Below are positions 1-7,405 of a DNA stretch of 62,384 nucleotides, one piece after another. The first letter of the stretch is position 1. Each line of letters opens with the position of its first letter. A program made the translations under genes and the position numbers. The stretch is taken from assembly GCA_938049225.1 (NCBI GenBank), contig CALICM010000008.1:1-62384 (forward strand), read 5' to 3'. Source of the stretch: an uncultured Paracoccaceae bacterium. GTDB taxonomy: Bacteria > Pseudomonadota > Alphaproteobacteria > Rhodobacterales > Rhodobacteraceae. The notes beneath the pieces are model-generated. The model saw only the letters and a list, made by a program, of their open reading frames with translations, had not been told where the DNA came from and ran no database searches.

Positions 1-54
1 GCCCAAAAAAGGCCAACCCCCGCCGCTTTGAGCCCACCCAAAACCGCCTCGGAC

Positions 55-83
55 TTGACGCTCAAAGACCCATGAAATACTAG
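55..83 (+). promoter_or_regulatory. sigma70-type promoter of tRNA-Gly
   Basis: A TTGACG box at 55-60 and a TACTAG box at 78-83 are separated by 17 bases, the ideal spacing for a housekeeping promoter. The tRNA-Gly starts 13 bases after the -10 box, so transcription would begin just ahead of the mature 5' end. The boxes and spacing are seen in the sequence. Promoter function is inferred. Confidence 0.7.
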
Positions 84-96
84 AGATCAAGCACGA

Positions 97-170
97 GCGG
101 GCGTTGTGTAATGGTAAGACCTCAGCCTTCCAAGCTGATGACGCGGGTTCGATTCCCGCCGCCCGCTCCA
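97..170 (+). tRNA. tRNA-Gly (anticodon TCC)
   Basis: The acceptor stem GCGGGCG pairs perfectly with CGCCCGC at 160-166, followed by discriminator T and an encoded CCA (168-170). The anticodon stem TCAGC/GCTGA encloses the loop CTTCCAA, giving anticodon TCC, which reads GGA and GGG codons. The T arm GCGGG-TTCGATT-CCCGC is regular. At 74 nt the length is normal. It is preceded by a good promoter, and the reverse-strand sterol-desaturase-like gene ends 120 bases downstream. Confidence 0.95.
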
Positions 171-289
171 AAATATTTTTCGACAAATGGCCTGCAGTAA
201 ACGCACTTATGTGCATTCAAATTATTGTGGGTTTTGTTTTCGGTTCGAAAATCGAAAATTGGCGTATTCGGAGGGGCGCAGCTGTTCGC

Positions 290-1288
290 TTAGCTTTGAT
301 ACATCTTGCGGCGACGCTCCTTTATCCGAGTGCCTGCTTCATCAGTGCCATCATGAAACGAACCAAACCATTTGTCCCAGGGCATATCCGCAGTGCCGTA
401 GTTGCATTCAAAAAACCTGTGATGCAACTGATGGTGAAAATCCCCGGCGTCCGTAAGACGTTTGTCGTTGACCAGAACCTTCTCAAAACCAGCATGCGAG
501 AACGCGGGACCGACCGCCTTGATATACATGTGAAGCAGAAAGATCACCGGATGCGTGGGCACAACGAAGTGGATCAGTACCGATGATAGATAGATCACGC
601 TCTCGACCGGATGCATCGACAGGCCGGACCAGGGTCCGACATTGACGTTACGATGGTGCAGCGCGTGCACGCGCTTGTACATCGGCGGCCAGTGCAAGAA
701 GCGATGCACCCAATAGAAGTGCATCGAGGCCCAGATCGGCAACAGTAGCAAGCTGACGAAGAACCAAACCGGGGCCTCCGCGAAGGTGAGCGTTGTGGCA
801 TAGCCGTTGGCGGCGCCCCAGAAGTAGAGAACCTCCAGAAACGTCCATGCGGTCACGCCGCCGGCCAGGCTCCAGAACATGTTGTCGTAGACTTGGTTGC
901 GGAAGGTGAAGGTGCCGTTATTCACCATCATCTCGCGCGCGTCATACTTCAGGTTTTTGCCTTGCCGCTTGAGCGTGAACAGATAGAGGTGCAGTCCGCC
1001 CGCGACGGTCGTCAGAAACAAGAGGTTGCGGACATAGATCGTCGCAATCCAGCCGGGTGCCAGGGTCTTCATCGTCTCGGGCGCGGGTTGCAAGAACAAG
1101 TAGAAGCCGATGGCCACAAAGGTGAACAGAAGTGTCGCGGTTATATCCACCCATCTGCGCACCAGCCATTTGGCTGCCCTGATCGGCTTTGGTGGCCAGC
1201 TAAAAAGCGGGGAGTTTTGGATCGGCAGATCGGGATGGTGGTTCCAGATCGATCGCTTTGTGGCCCTCTTTGCTTGGTCAATTTCCAT
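290..1288 (-). CDS. sterol desaturase / fatty acid hydroxylase superfamily membrane protein
   Basis: This 332-residue membrane protein carries the three histidine clusters of the di-iron fatty acid hydroxylase/sterol desaturase family: HRFLH (H195, H199), HALHH (H208, H211, H212) and HHQLHH (H286, H289, H290). Hydrophobic segments lie near residues 51-68, 82-105, 140-158, 172-190 and 230-255. The family uses a membrane-bound di-iron centre and O2 to hydroxylate or desaturate lipids or other hydrophobic substrates. The substrate here is unknown. It is the last gene of a leftward operon with a KPHMT-like protein, an SDR and two mannonate-dehydratase-type enzymes, which is an odd partner for a sugar pathway. 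The start ATG at 1288 has only a weak ribosome site. Confidence 0.85.
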   Translation of the reverse strand: MEIDQAKRATKRSIWNHHPDLPIQNSPLFSWPPKPIRAAKWLVRRWVDITATLLFTFVAIGFYLFLQPAPETMKTLAPGWIATIYVRNLLFLTTVAGGLHLYLFTLKRQGKNLKYDAREMMVNNGTFTFRNQVYDNMFWSLAGGVTAWTFLEVLYFWGAANGYATTLTFAEAPVWFFVSLLLLPIWASMHFYWVHRFLHWPPMYKRVHALHHRNVNVGPWSGLSMHPVESVIYLSSVLIHFVVPTHPVIFLLHMYIKAVGPAFSHAGFEKVLVNDKRLTDAGDFHHQLHHRFFECNYGTADMPWDKWFGSFHDGTDEAGTRIKERRRKMYQS

Positions 1289-1344
1289 GTGCTTGTCTCA
1301 TCGAATAGGGGTGAAGGTATCAATTGAGGCGTTGCGAGCGTCGG

Positions 1345-2184
1345 TCACTCATGAACGGGCCGCAGTTTCGACAGCGCCTCTTGAAGTTTTTCGTGCTCGC
1401 CCGGAAGCATGGATATCGAGGTCGGATCGTCCGGGAACGATCCATCCTTGACGGCCGCGTTGTAACGGCTCAGCGCCTGTTCGCGTTCAGCCGACAATTC
1501 GCGGCGCTTGGCCAGCAGATCGCCGAATGCCCTGGCATGCCGGGGCGGGTTCGGGTTGTCGCCGCAAATGTCGGCACAGAACATGAAGATGACGTCCCCG
1601 CCACCGCCCGCGCCGATGGCATGGGTGATCAACGGGGTGTTCTTGCTGATCTCGGCCATCGCTTCGGTCGAGACGCACTCGACCTCAACCGCAACGGCGC
1701 CCGCGTCCTCCAGCCGACGGATGTCTTGCAAGATCGACATTGCCTCTTCGGCCGTTTTGCCATGAGCCCGCAACCCGCCGGTGGTGACCGATTTGCGCGG
1801 CACGAGGCCGACATGGCCTTGAACGGCGAAACCTTCGTTAGCAAGCATCTCGACGATCCGCATGGACCGGATGGTGTAGAGCTGGTCCGCCCCCGCCGTC
1901 GCCACGCGCATCGCTTCGCGCATGACGTCGTCTTGAGACACGAGATGCGGGGCGCCCATTGCCGCTGAGATGTACGTGTTCGGCGCCCCGGCCCGTACCT
2001 CCTCAATGACCAGCGAGGACATACTCAACATATCGATCCCGGCGGCCTCGACGGCGGCGGCTTCCTCGCCATTGGTCGCGTTCGCCTGGGTCATCTTGAT
2101 GCCCGCGGCTTTGTTGGCGCGGATGTCGGGAAGGGTCAGGTTGCGCTGCGTTTGCAGCCCGCCGTAGGTGTAGACTTTTTTCAT
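1345..2184 (-). CDS. divergent ketopantoate hydroxymethyltransferase (PanB)-like protein
   Basis: This 279-residue TIM-barrel protein aligns with PanB over its core: the RAGAPN region, the AGAD helix, GHVGLVP (123-129), and VEVECV (167-171 with E169, the PanB catalytic Glu region). PanB adds a hydroxymethyl group to 2-ketoisovalerate, using Mg2+ held by two Asp residues and supported by Lys and Glu. From my memory of E. coli PanB, the equivalents of D45, D84, K112 and E114 are S57, A75, Y103 and I105, so the metal site appears lost while E169 stays. It lies between the SDR (50 bases upstream) and the sterol-desaturase-like gene (57 bases downstream). A role in pantothenate synthesis is unlikely. 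A role in cleaving or forming a keto-acid C-C bond in this cluster is inferred. Confidence 0.75.
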   Translation of the reverse strand: MKKVYTYGGLQTQRNLTLPDIRANKAAGIKMTQANATNGEEAAAVEAAGIDMLSMSSLVIEEVRAGAPNTYISAAMGAPHLVSQDDVMREAMRVATAGADQLYTIRSMRIVEMLANEGFAVQGHVGLVPRKSVTTGGLRAHGKTAEEAMSILQDIRRLEDAGAVAVEVECVSTEAMAEISKNTPLITHAIGAGGGGDVIFMFCADICGDNPNPPRHARAFGDLLAKRRELSAEREQALSRYNAAVKDGSFPDDPTSISMLPGEHEKLQEALSKLRPVHE

Positions 2185-2233
2185 GTATCGGGTCCCACTT
2201 CGATAGTCTCTCTTGCAAGATGCGTGTTCGGTG

Positions 2234-3013
2234 TCAGACGCGGACGTCCGCCATCAATGCACCGTCGATCCGGTAATCTGCGCCCGCGCAGAAGCTCGCG
2301 CGGTCGCTCGCCAGAAACGCGATCAACTCGCTGGTCTCCTCGATCGTCCCGACACGTCCGATCGGGTGGGCCTTGCCGAACTCGGCGATGGTGTCTTCGA
2401 TCGAGTTGCCTGCCCCCGCGATTTCCTGTGCCGAGAACTCAAGAAGCGGTGTTCGGATCGACCCGGGACTGACGGAGTTCACGCGGATCCCGTCGGTGGC
2501 GCAATCAACTGCCATCGCCCGCGTCATCGCGTGGATCGCACCTTTGGTCGTGGCGTAGGCCAATACGTTGTTCTGATTGGCAAACCCTTGGACCGAAGCC
2601 ACATGAATAATCGCCCCAGCACCCTGGGGCTTCATCAATGGATAGGCAAAATGCGACGTGAGGTAGCACGACCGCAGGTTAATCCCCATGACCCGATCCC
2701 AATGGACGACATCGGTCGTCTCGATGTTTCCATAGGTCTGGATCGCCGCTGAGTTGACCAGGATATCGATCTTGCCCGCCGATCCGCCGATCTCCTTCAT
2801 CCAGGCGGCGATCTGGTCTTCATCGGCAACATCGACCTTGTGAACGCTCAGGTTCAGACCCTCGGCCTGCCGCTCCGCCTCGGCGTTATGCTTGTCATCA
2901 ACGCCGCACAAAAACACGCGCGCGCCTTTGCGTGCGAACTTCAGCGCGGCACCCAAACCGATCCCGCTTGACCCTGTGACGACGGCAACCTTGCCAGTGA
3001 ATTCCATGTCCAT
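2234..3013 (-). CDS. SDR family NAD(P)-dependent oxidoreductase
   Basis: This 259-residue classical short-chain dehydrogenase has the Rossmann glycine motif TGSSGIG at residues 13-19, NSAA at 87-90, and a full catalytic tetrad N112, S140, Y153 and K157 (YATTK). An Asp-rich loop after the second strand (GVDD, about 37-40) favours NAD. I chose ATG at 3013, with an AGAAAGAG ribosome site five bases upstream. An in-frame TTG at 3019 is the alternative start. It is the third gene of the leftward sugar-acid operon, 13 bases after the uxuA-like gene, and probably oxidises a hydroxyl of the imported sugar or an intermediate. The substrate is not predictable from sequence. Confidence 0.9.
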   Translation of the reverse strand: MDMEFTGKVAVVTGSSGIGLGAALKFARKGARVFLCGVDDKHNAEAERQAEGLNLSVHKVDVADEDQIAAWMKEIGGSAGKIDILVNSAAIQTYGNIETTDVVHWDRVMGINLRSCYLTSHFAYPLMKPQGAGAIIHVASVQGFANQNNVLAYATTKGAIHAMTRAMAVDCATDGIRVNSVSPGSIRTPLLEFSAQEIAGAGNSIEDTIAEFGKAHPIGRVGTIEETSELIAFLASDRASFCAGADYRIDGALMADVRV

Positions 3014-3026
3014 TTTCAACTCTTTC

Positions 3027-4130
3027 TCAGGATGGATGGGCGACCAGCGCCTTCATATAGCCAACCGCATAAGCCATGCCCGCATGCCACGGCGCGCTGC
3101 ATTCCAGCTCGGGTGTATGGTCGGGGATCAGCACACCTTGATAGTTGTGCTCTCTTAGGATCCGAACGATCCGGGCCATGTCGATATCGCCCTCGTCGAT
3201 GAAAACCTCTTGATATTGGGGCACTTTCCCCCTGACATTGCGGAAGTGGATGTAACCGATCCGGTTGCAACGTGCGAATTCGGCAACGGTGTTGTAGATG
3301 TCGCCGTCGGTCATTTCTTGAAGGCACCCCAGACACAGCTCAGCCTTGTTGGCACTGGACGTGTTTGCCTTGAAGGACCGGCGATAGGCGTCGGGCGTGT
3401 TGATGAGCTTCGCGGTCATCCTCAGCGCGTCTACTGGCGGATCATCGGGATGGGCGGCAAGGACAACCCCCGCCTCTTCGGCGACCGGCAGCACCGCGTC
3501 CAGAAAATGCTGATACCGCGCCCAGATCTGGTCTTGGCTGACCGGGGGCTGCGTACCTGGGCCCAAACTGTCGCGATAGGCCATGTTCCAGGCCATGCCC
3601 TCTGGAATGGGCTCGTCGGGGTCGATCTGTTTGATGTCGAACCCGACTGACATAGCCCCGCCCCGTGCATAGGGCCCTCGCTTCCAGCCCCAAACTCCGA
3701 CGGCCGAGAAATTGTATCCAATGCATGGCACGCCAGCCGCGCCCGCAGCGCGGATAATGCGCTTGAGATGATCGATCTGCGCGTCGCGTTTTGGCCCGCA
3801 AAGCAGGACATCGTGCCAATGCCGCACTGCGAAGTTTTCGACCGCCGCAAGCTTCAGATCAAACCGCGCCAGATCGTCTATCAGCTTGCGAAATGTCGCC
3901 TCGGTCCAGTCTTCGTCGACCCCAACGCCCCAGCTTGCGTCCTTGTCGTTCGCCAGCTTCGGGTCGGCCGAAAAGTAATCCTCCAGATGCGCAACCACAT
4001 GCGTCACGCCCAGCTGTTGCGCAAATTGGTAGTGCGCGTCGTTTAGCATCCGACGATAGAGGCCCAGTCCGATCTTCAAGGCAGTGCCTTTCTTCAGTTG
4101 GTGCGGTGACAGAACCGCGTTGATTTTCAA
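3027..4130 (-). CDS. mannonate dehydratase-like enzyme (UxuA paralogue)
   Basis: This 367-residue TIM-barrel protein resembles UxuA but is clearly divergent. It keeps HPDDPP (227-232), IHFRNVRG (294-301), EGDIDM (313-318) and the catalytic PDH (336-338). The UxuA signatures CTGSLGARPDND and RPDHGHLL are replaced by a Cys-rich CLGCLQEM segment and PDHTPELEC. UxuA enzymes dehydrate D-mannonate to 2-keto-3-deoxygluconate with a divalent metal. This paralogue probably acts on a different sugar acid. The start is TTG at 4130, three bases after the uxuA stop, with no good ribosome site, which suggests translational coupling. No ATG occurs before residue 28. It is the second gene of the operon. Confidence 0.8.
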   Translation of the reverse strand: MKINAVLSPHQLKKGTALKIGLGLYRRMLNDAHYQFAQQLGVTHVVAHLEDYFSADPKLANDKDASWGVGVDEDWTEATFRKLIDDLARFDLKLAAVENFAVRHWHDVLLCGPKRDAQIDHLKRIIRAAGAAGVPCIGYNFSAVGVWGWKRGPYARGGAMSVGFDIKQIDPDEPIPEGMAWNMAYRDSLGPGTQPPVSQDQIWARYQHFLDAVLPVAEEAGVVLAAHPDDPPVDALRMTAKLINTPDAYRRSFKANTSSANKAELCLGCLQEMTDGDIYNTVAEFARCNRIGYIHFRNVRGKVPQYQEVFIDEGDIDMARIVRILREHNYQGVLIPDHTPELECSAPWHAGMAYAVGYMKALVAHPS

Positions 4131-4133
4131 CGG

Positions 4134-5327
4134 TTATTCGGCGGCCAGAACGCTGGGGTCTGATTGCAAGGCGCAAATCACACCCCGCAATTCCGCCAGT
4201 CCTTTCAGACGTCCAATGGCCGAATAGCCCGGATAGGTTTCTTTGGTTTGGTCATCCAGCAACAGGTGCCCATGGTCGGGCCGCATCGGGATCTCGACAT
4301 CTGCGCTATCTGCGCCCCGGCGGCGCTGTTCCTCACGCAAAAGGATGCGAAGGATCGCAACCATGTCGACATCGCCGCCCAAATGGTCGGACTCGAAAAA
4401 GTCTCCATAAGGGCCGCGTTTGACGTTTCGCAAATGCGCAAAGTGAATGCGATCAGCAAACTCACCGGCAATAGCGGCGAGGTCATTGTCCGGGCGTGCG
4501 CCCAGCGACCCGGTGCAAAACGTGATCCCGTTGGCCAGAGACGGAATGGCTTTTGTCAGAGCGCGGTAGTCGTCGATAGTGCTGACCACACGCGGCAGGC
4601 CGAACAGGGGGATTGGCGGATCGTCCGGATGGATACACAGGCGGGACCCCACGCTTTCCGCGACCGGCACCACCTCGTTCAGAAATGCGACCAGATGTCT
4701 ATGCAACTGCGCATGATCGACTCCGTCGAACATAGCCAGGTTCTCGCGCAGGCGCTTGCGATCGTGGGACAGTTCCGCTCCGGGAAGCCCGGCGATGATC
4801 GTCTTTTCCAGCACCGCAACATCGGCGGCCGTTAGCCCGTGCACTCGTTCCTCTGCGGCAAGGCGTGTATCGTCACAATAGTCTCCCTCGGCGCCATGGC
4901 GCTGAAGAATATGGATGTCATAGGCCGCGAAATCCACCGGATCGAACCGCAGCGATAAACCGCCGTTTGGCGCGGGAAAGCGCAGATCCGTGCGCGTCCA
5001 GTCAAGCACCGGCATGAAGTTATAGCAAATCGTGTGCAGGCCATTCGCAGCCAGGTTCTTGATTGAGGTCTTATAGGCCTCGATGTGTTTCTCAGCGTCA
5101 TCGGCACCGGCCTTGATCGTTGGATGCACAGGTACGCTTTCGACCACATCCCACCGCAGTCCCGCCTGTTCGATCTGTGACTTCCGCAGGGCGATTTCCG
5201 GGGCGTTCCAGACTTCTCCAACTGGTACATGCGTTAAGGCCGAGACTATTCCGGTAGCCCCCGCTTGCCGAGCGTGGTCCAACAAGACCGGATCATCCGG
5301 CCCGTACCATCTCCAAGATTGCAACAC
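4134..5327 (-). CDS. uxuA: mannonate dehydratase
   Basis: This 397-residue protein has the hallmark UxuA features: the N-terminal SWRWYGP (4-10), CYNFMPVLDW (101-110), HPDDPP (233-238), CTGSLGARPDND (271-282), HLRNVK (298-303) and RPDHGH (349-354). UxuA converts D-mannonate to 2-dehydro-3-deoxy-D-gluconate with a divalent metal and an Asp-His catalytic pair. Length is normal for the family. The start is GTG at 5327, preceded by a GGGGAG ribosome site ten bases upstream. It is the first gene of the leftward operon and faces the GntR gene across a 229-base regulatory region. A copy of the TGGTCCAACAA motif lies inside its first codons. Whether the true substrate is mannonate or a related aldonate is not settled. 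Confidence 0.9.
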   Translation of the reverse strand: MLQSWRWYGPDDPVLLDHARQAGATGIVSALTHVPVGEVWNAPEIALRKSQIEQAGLRWDVVESVPVHPTIKAGADDAEKHIEAYKTSIKNLAANGLHTICYNFMPVLDWTRTDLRFPAPNGGLSLRFDPVDFAAYDIHILQRHGAEGDYCDDTRLAAEERVHGLTAADVAVLEKTIIAGLPGAELSHDRKRLRENLAMFDGVDHAQLHRHLVAFLNEVVPVAESVGSRLCIHPDDPPIPLFGLPRVVSTIDDYRALTKAIPSLANGITFCTGSLGARPDNDLAAIAGEFADRIHFAHLRNVKRGPYGDFFESDHLGGDVDMVAILRILLREEQRRRGADSADVEIPMRPDHGHLLLDDQTKETYPGYSAIGRLKGLAELRGVICALQSDPSVLAAE

Positions 5328-5372
5328 GTTGCTGACGCTCCCCTATCCTCGGAATCGTTCGTTAGTCGATCT

Positions 5373-5385
5373 TTGGCCCAACAAA
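5373..5385 (+). promoter_or_regulatory. candidate GntR/FCD operator, copy 1
   Basis: TTGGCCCAACAAA contains the odd-centred palindrome TTGG-C-CCAA. It lies between the divergent uxuA and gntR genes, about 45 bases upstream of the uxuA start. The same TTGGNCCAACAAA sequence recurs at 5532 and 5623. Repetition at the divergent promoter of a GntR-family gene suggests it is the binding site of that regulator. Binding is inferred. Confidence 0.5.
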
Positions 5386-5531
5386 TATAGATCTTCGCCG
5401 CGCTTAACCAGTGCCTTTCCAGCCGCCGGCAGTGGAATTTTTGCAATGCCATCAATTAAAATATTGTTTTTATGTAATAAAATAATTGAGGCAAAACCCC
5501 TTGTCAGGCGAACATTTTCACGTACATTCTT

Positions 5532-5544
5532 TTGGACCAACAAA
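5532..5544 (+). promoter_or_regulatory. candidate GntR/FCD operator, copy 2
   Basis: TTGGACCAACAAA lies 13 bases upstream of the gntR start codon and contains the perfect palindrome TTGG-A-CCAA. It is flanked by CTTTTG/CAAAAG symmetry. Its position just ahead of the start fits autorepression by steric blocking. It starts 159 bases from copy 1 and 91 bases from copy 3. Function is inferred. Confidence 0.5.
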
Positions 5545-5556
5545 AGAGCGCTACAC

Positions 5557-6354
5557 ATGAGCTTTCACTCGACCCGCACCACAGGTGCCCGCAAGATGGG
5601 TGATCCCAGTGCTGTCGATGTGTTGGTCCAACAAATAAAGGTGTACATCCAGGATAACGATTTGAAGGTGGGCGATCATCTGCCATCTGAGCGTGAGTTG
5701 GGGGAACGATTCGAAGCGGCAAGAAATACCATCCGCGAGGCGGTCGGCGTTCTCAAAGCCTATGGTGTTGTCGACGTCCGGCCAAAAGTGGGTGCGGTGA
5801 TCGTTAACCGGCACCTCGACGCCGTCATGGATCTCTTTTCCTTCCAGCTGACGCTGTCGCCTGAAACCTTTCTGGATATTCAAAGCTTCAGGAAGCTGAT
5901 CGAAGTCGGCTCGGTCGATATGCTGTTTGCCGCAGCCACCGAAACGGATGTCAGGGATCTGGAGCATATCAACAACGCGTTGCTGTCCGCGCGCACGGTC
6001 GAAGAAGCCGCGCAGCGAGACTTCGATTTCCACAGTGCATTGGTCTCAATTGCGAGCAATCAGACCATTTTGGCCGTCTACTCGACCATGAAGCCAATCA
6101 TCACGCGCTTGATGGAAACCGGAAAGGCCGCCGAAGGCGTTCGGTCAACCTATGAAATACACACACAGATTGTGGGCGCCTTGGCGATGCGGGACCGTCT
6201 TGCGTTCAAATACTTGATGTCAAGCCATCTGGACCACGGACTTCAATTCATTGATGGGGCTGCTCGGCAGCAATCGGCAAGCTCTGACGGTTCCCGGATG
6301 GCTGGAACATCAGCGCCCCAAACCAAAATCGATCCGACGACGAAAGACAAATGA
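5557..6354 (+). CDS. GntR family (FadR/FCD-type) transcriptional regulator
   Basis: This 265-residue protein has an N-terminal winged helix-turn-helix (about residues 18-83) with the GntR signature LPSERELGERF followed by NTIREAVGVL, and an all-helical FCD ligand-binding domain (about 105-235). FCD regulators bind sugar acids or other carboxylates, often with a metal, and usually repress a neighbouring catabolic operon. I chose ATG at 5557. An open frame extends upstream to 5083 but overlaps uxuA antisense and is not credible. ATG at 5596 is a possible alternative. It sits between the two arms of the sugar-acid cluster, and repeated TTGGNCCAACAAA motifs at its promoter and inside its first codons suggest it controls both arms and itself. 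Confidence 0.9.
   Translation: MSFHSTRTTGARKMGDPSAVDVLVQQIKVYIQDNDLKVGDHLPSERELGERFEAARNTIREAVGVLKAYGVVDVRPKVGAVIVNRHLDAVMDLFSFQLTLSPETFLDIQSFRKLIEVGSVDMLFAAATETDVRDLEHINNALLSARTVEEAAQRDFDFHSALVSIASNQTILAVYSTMKPIITRLMETGKAAEGVRSTYEIHTQIVGALAMRDRLAFKYLMSSHLDHGLQFIDGAARQQSASSDGSRMAGTSAPQTKIDPTTKDK
5623..5635 (+). promoter_or_regulatory. candidate GntR/FCD operator, copy 3 (inside the gene)
   Basis: TTGGTCCAACAAA lies within codons 23-27 of the gntR gene and contains the perfect palindrome TTGG-T-CCAA. A coding constraint (Leu-Val-Gln-Gln) could explain part of the match. Its identity to the two upstream copies makes an internal operator or chance hard to separate. Confidence 0.35.
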
Positions 6355-6373
6355 TCCAAGGGAGGAGATCACT

Positions 6374-7333
6374 ATGAAGCAAATAAAGAAACTGGCGCAA
6401 GGCGCGTTTGCAATTTGCCTGTTCGCCACACCGCTTGCCGCCGAAGACCTGACTGTTGCGAGTATTGTTTTTCAACAAGATCAGTTTTTCAAGACCATAC
6501 AATTAGGCATGAACTCAGCCGCAGAGGGCGCTGACGTGACGCTTCTAGAGGGCAATTCAGACTCGAAGCCCGAAAAAGAGATCGCCCTGATCGACACCTA
6601 TATCGCGCGTGGTGTCGATGCGATTGTGATCTCGCCTGTGTCCAAGGTGGCTTCTATTCCGGCGCTCAAGCGGGCCAGCGAAAGTGGGATCATGGTCGTC
6701 ACCTATAACTCAACCATTGACGATGACAGCATCCCCGTCTCGTATCTCAACTCTGCACAACGTGACCTGGGCAACACCACTGGTGCCTTGGCAGCTGACT
6801 TCATCAAAGCTGAGCTTGGCGGATCTGCCAAGATAGCAACGCTCGGGTTCAAATCGCTTCTGCCCGAGATTTCGGCGGACCGGGTCGATGGGTTTACGGA
6901 AGAGGCTGAGAAGGGCGGCACGATCGAGATCGTCTCTCAGCAAGACGCCTGGTTGGCCGAGAAGGCGGTGCAGGTCGCCGGGGACATCATCACCGCGAAC
7001 CCGGACATTAACATCATATACGCGGCCAACGAGGGCGGCACAGTTGGTGCGGTACAGGCTGTGCGCAACGCGGGCAAGCAGGGCGAGATCTTTGTCTTCG
7101 GCGTCGATGGAACCGAGCAACTGGTCAGTTTCATTCTGGACGATGACAATGTTCTTCAAGGTGTGACCGCGCAGCAGCCCTATGTGATGGGCGAGATGGC
7201 CGTGCAGGCGGCTATCGCCGCAGCCAAGGGCGAGAGCGTGGACAAGACGGTCATCGTGCCAGTACTGGGTTTGTCCCGCACCGACAAACCGGCGGTCGAA
7301 GAATTTCAGGCTTACCTGAAATCGCTTAACTGA
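6374..7333 (+). CDS. sugar ABC transporter substrate-binding protein (ribose/RbsB type)
   Basis: This 319-residue periplasmic protein has a Sec signal peptide (about residues 1-23, ending LAA|ED). The body is a peripla_BP_4 type fold: an N-terminal TVASIVFQQDQFF strand, a GVDAIVISP segment typical of RbsB-like proteins, and a C-terminal VFGVDGTEQ hinge. It would capture the sugar substrate for the ATPase and permease encoded next. ATG at 6374 follows a strong GGAGGAG ribosome site (6361-6367), 19 bases after gntR. A long hairpin terminator follows it, so it is probably made in excess over the membrane components, as is common for binding proteins. The ligand cannot be named from sequence. Confidence 0.9.
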   Translation: MKQIKKLAQGAFAICLFATPLAAEDLTVASIVFQQDQFFKTIQLGMNSAAEGADVTLLEGNSDSKPEKEIALIDTYIARGVDAIVISPVSKVASIPALKRASESGIMVVTYNSTIDDDSIPVSYLNSAQRDLGNTTGALAADFIKAELGGSAKIATLGFKSLLPEISADRVDGFTEEAEKGGTIEIVSQQDAWLAEKAVQVAGDIITANPDINIIYAANEGGTVGAVQAVRNAGKQGEIFVFGVDGTEQLVSFILDDDNVLQGVTAQQPYVMGEMAVQAAIAAAKGESVDKTVIVPVLGLSRTDKPAVEEFQAYLKSLN

Positions 7334-7346
7334 TCGCTTTAACTAC

Positions 7347-7384
7347 GGACGCCGTGTTAGCTGCCGCTAACCGGCGTCCTTTTT
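7347..7384 (+). terminator. intra-operon terminator/attenuator hairpin
   Basis: GGACGCCG (7347-7354) pairs with CGGCGTCC (7372-7379). An inner stem GTTAGC/GCTAAC has loop TGCC, and one T bulges between the two stems. Five T residues (7380-7384) follow. This is a strong Rho-independent terminator shape between the binding-protein gene and the ATPase gene, so it should cause partial termination or stabilise the upstream transcript. Confidence 0.85.
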
Positions 7385-7405
7385 ACGCTTCCAAGAGAGT
7401 ACCGT

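Noticed and set aside
1345-2184. Assignment as panB for pantothenate synthesis
   Set aside because: The metal ligands look lost, the genomic context is sugar catabolism, and panC is not adjacent.
5083-5556. Long upstream extension of the GntR gene frame
   Set aside because: It runs antisense through uxuA and the AT-rich promoter. The GntR fold starts near 5596 and the ATG at 5557 is sufficient.
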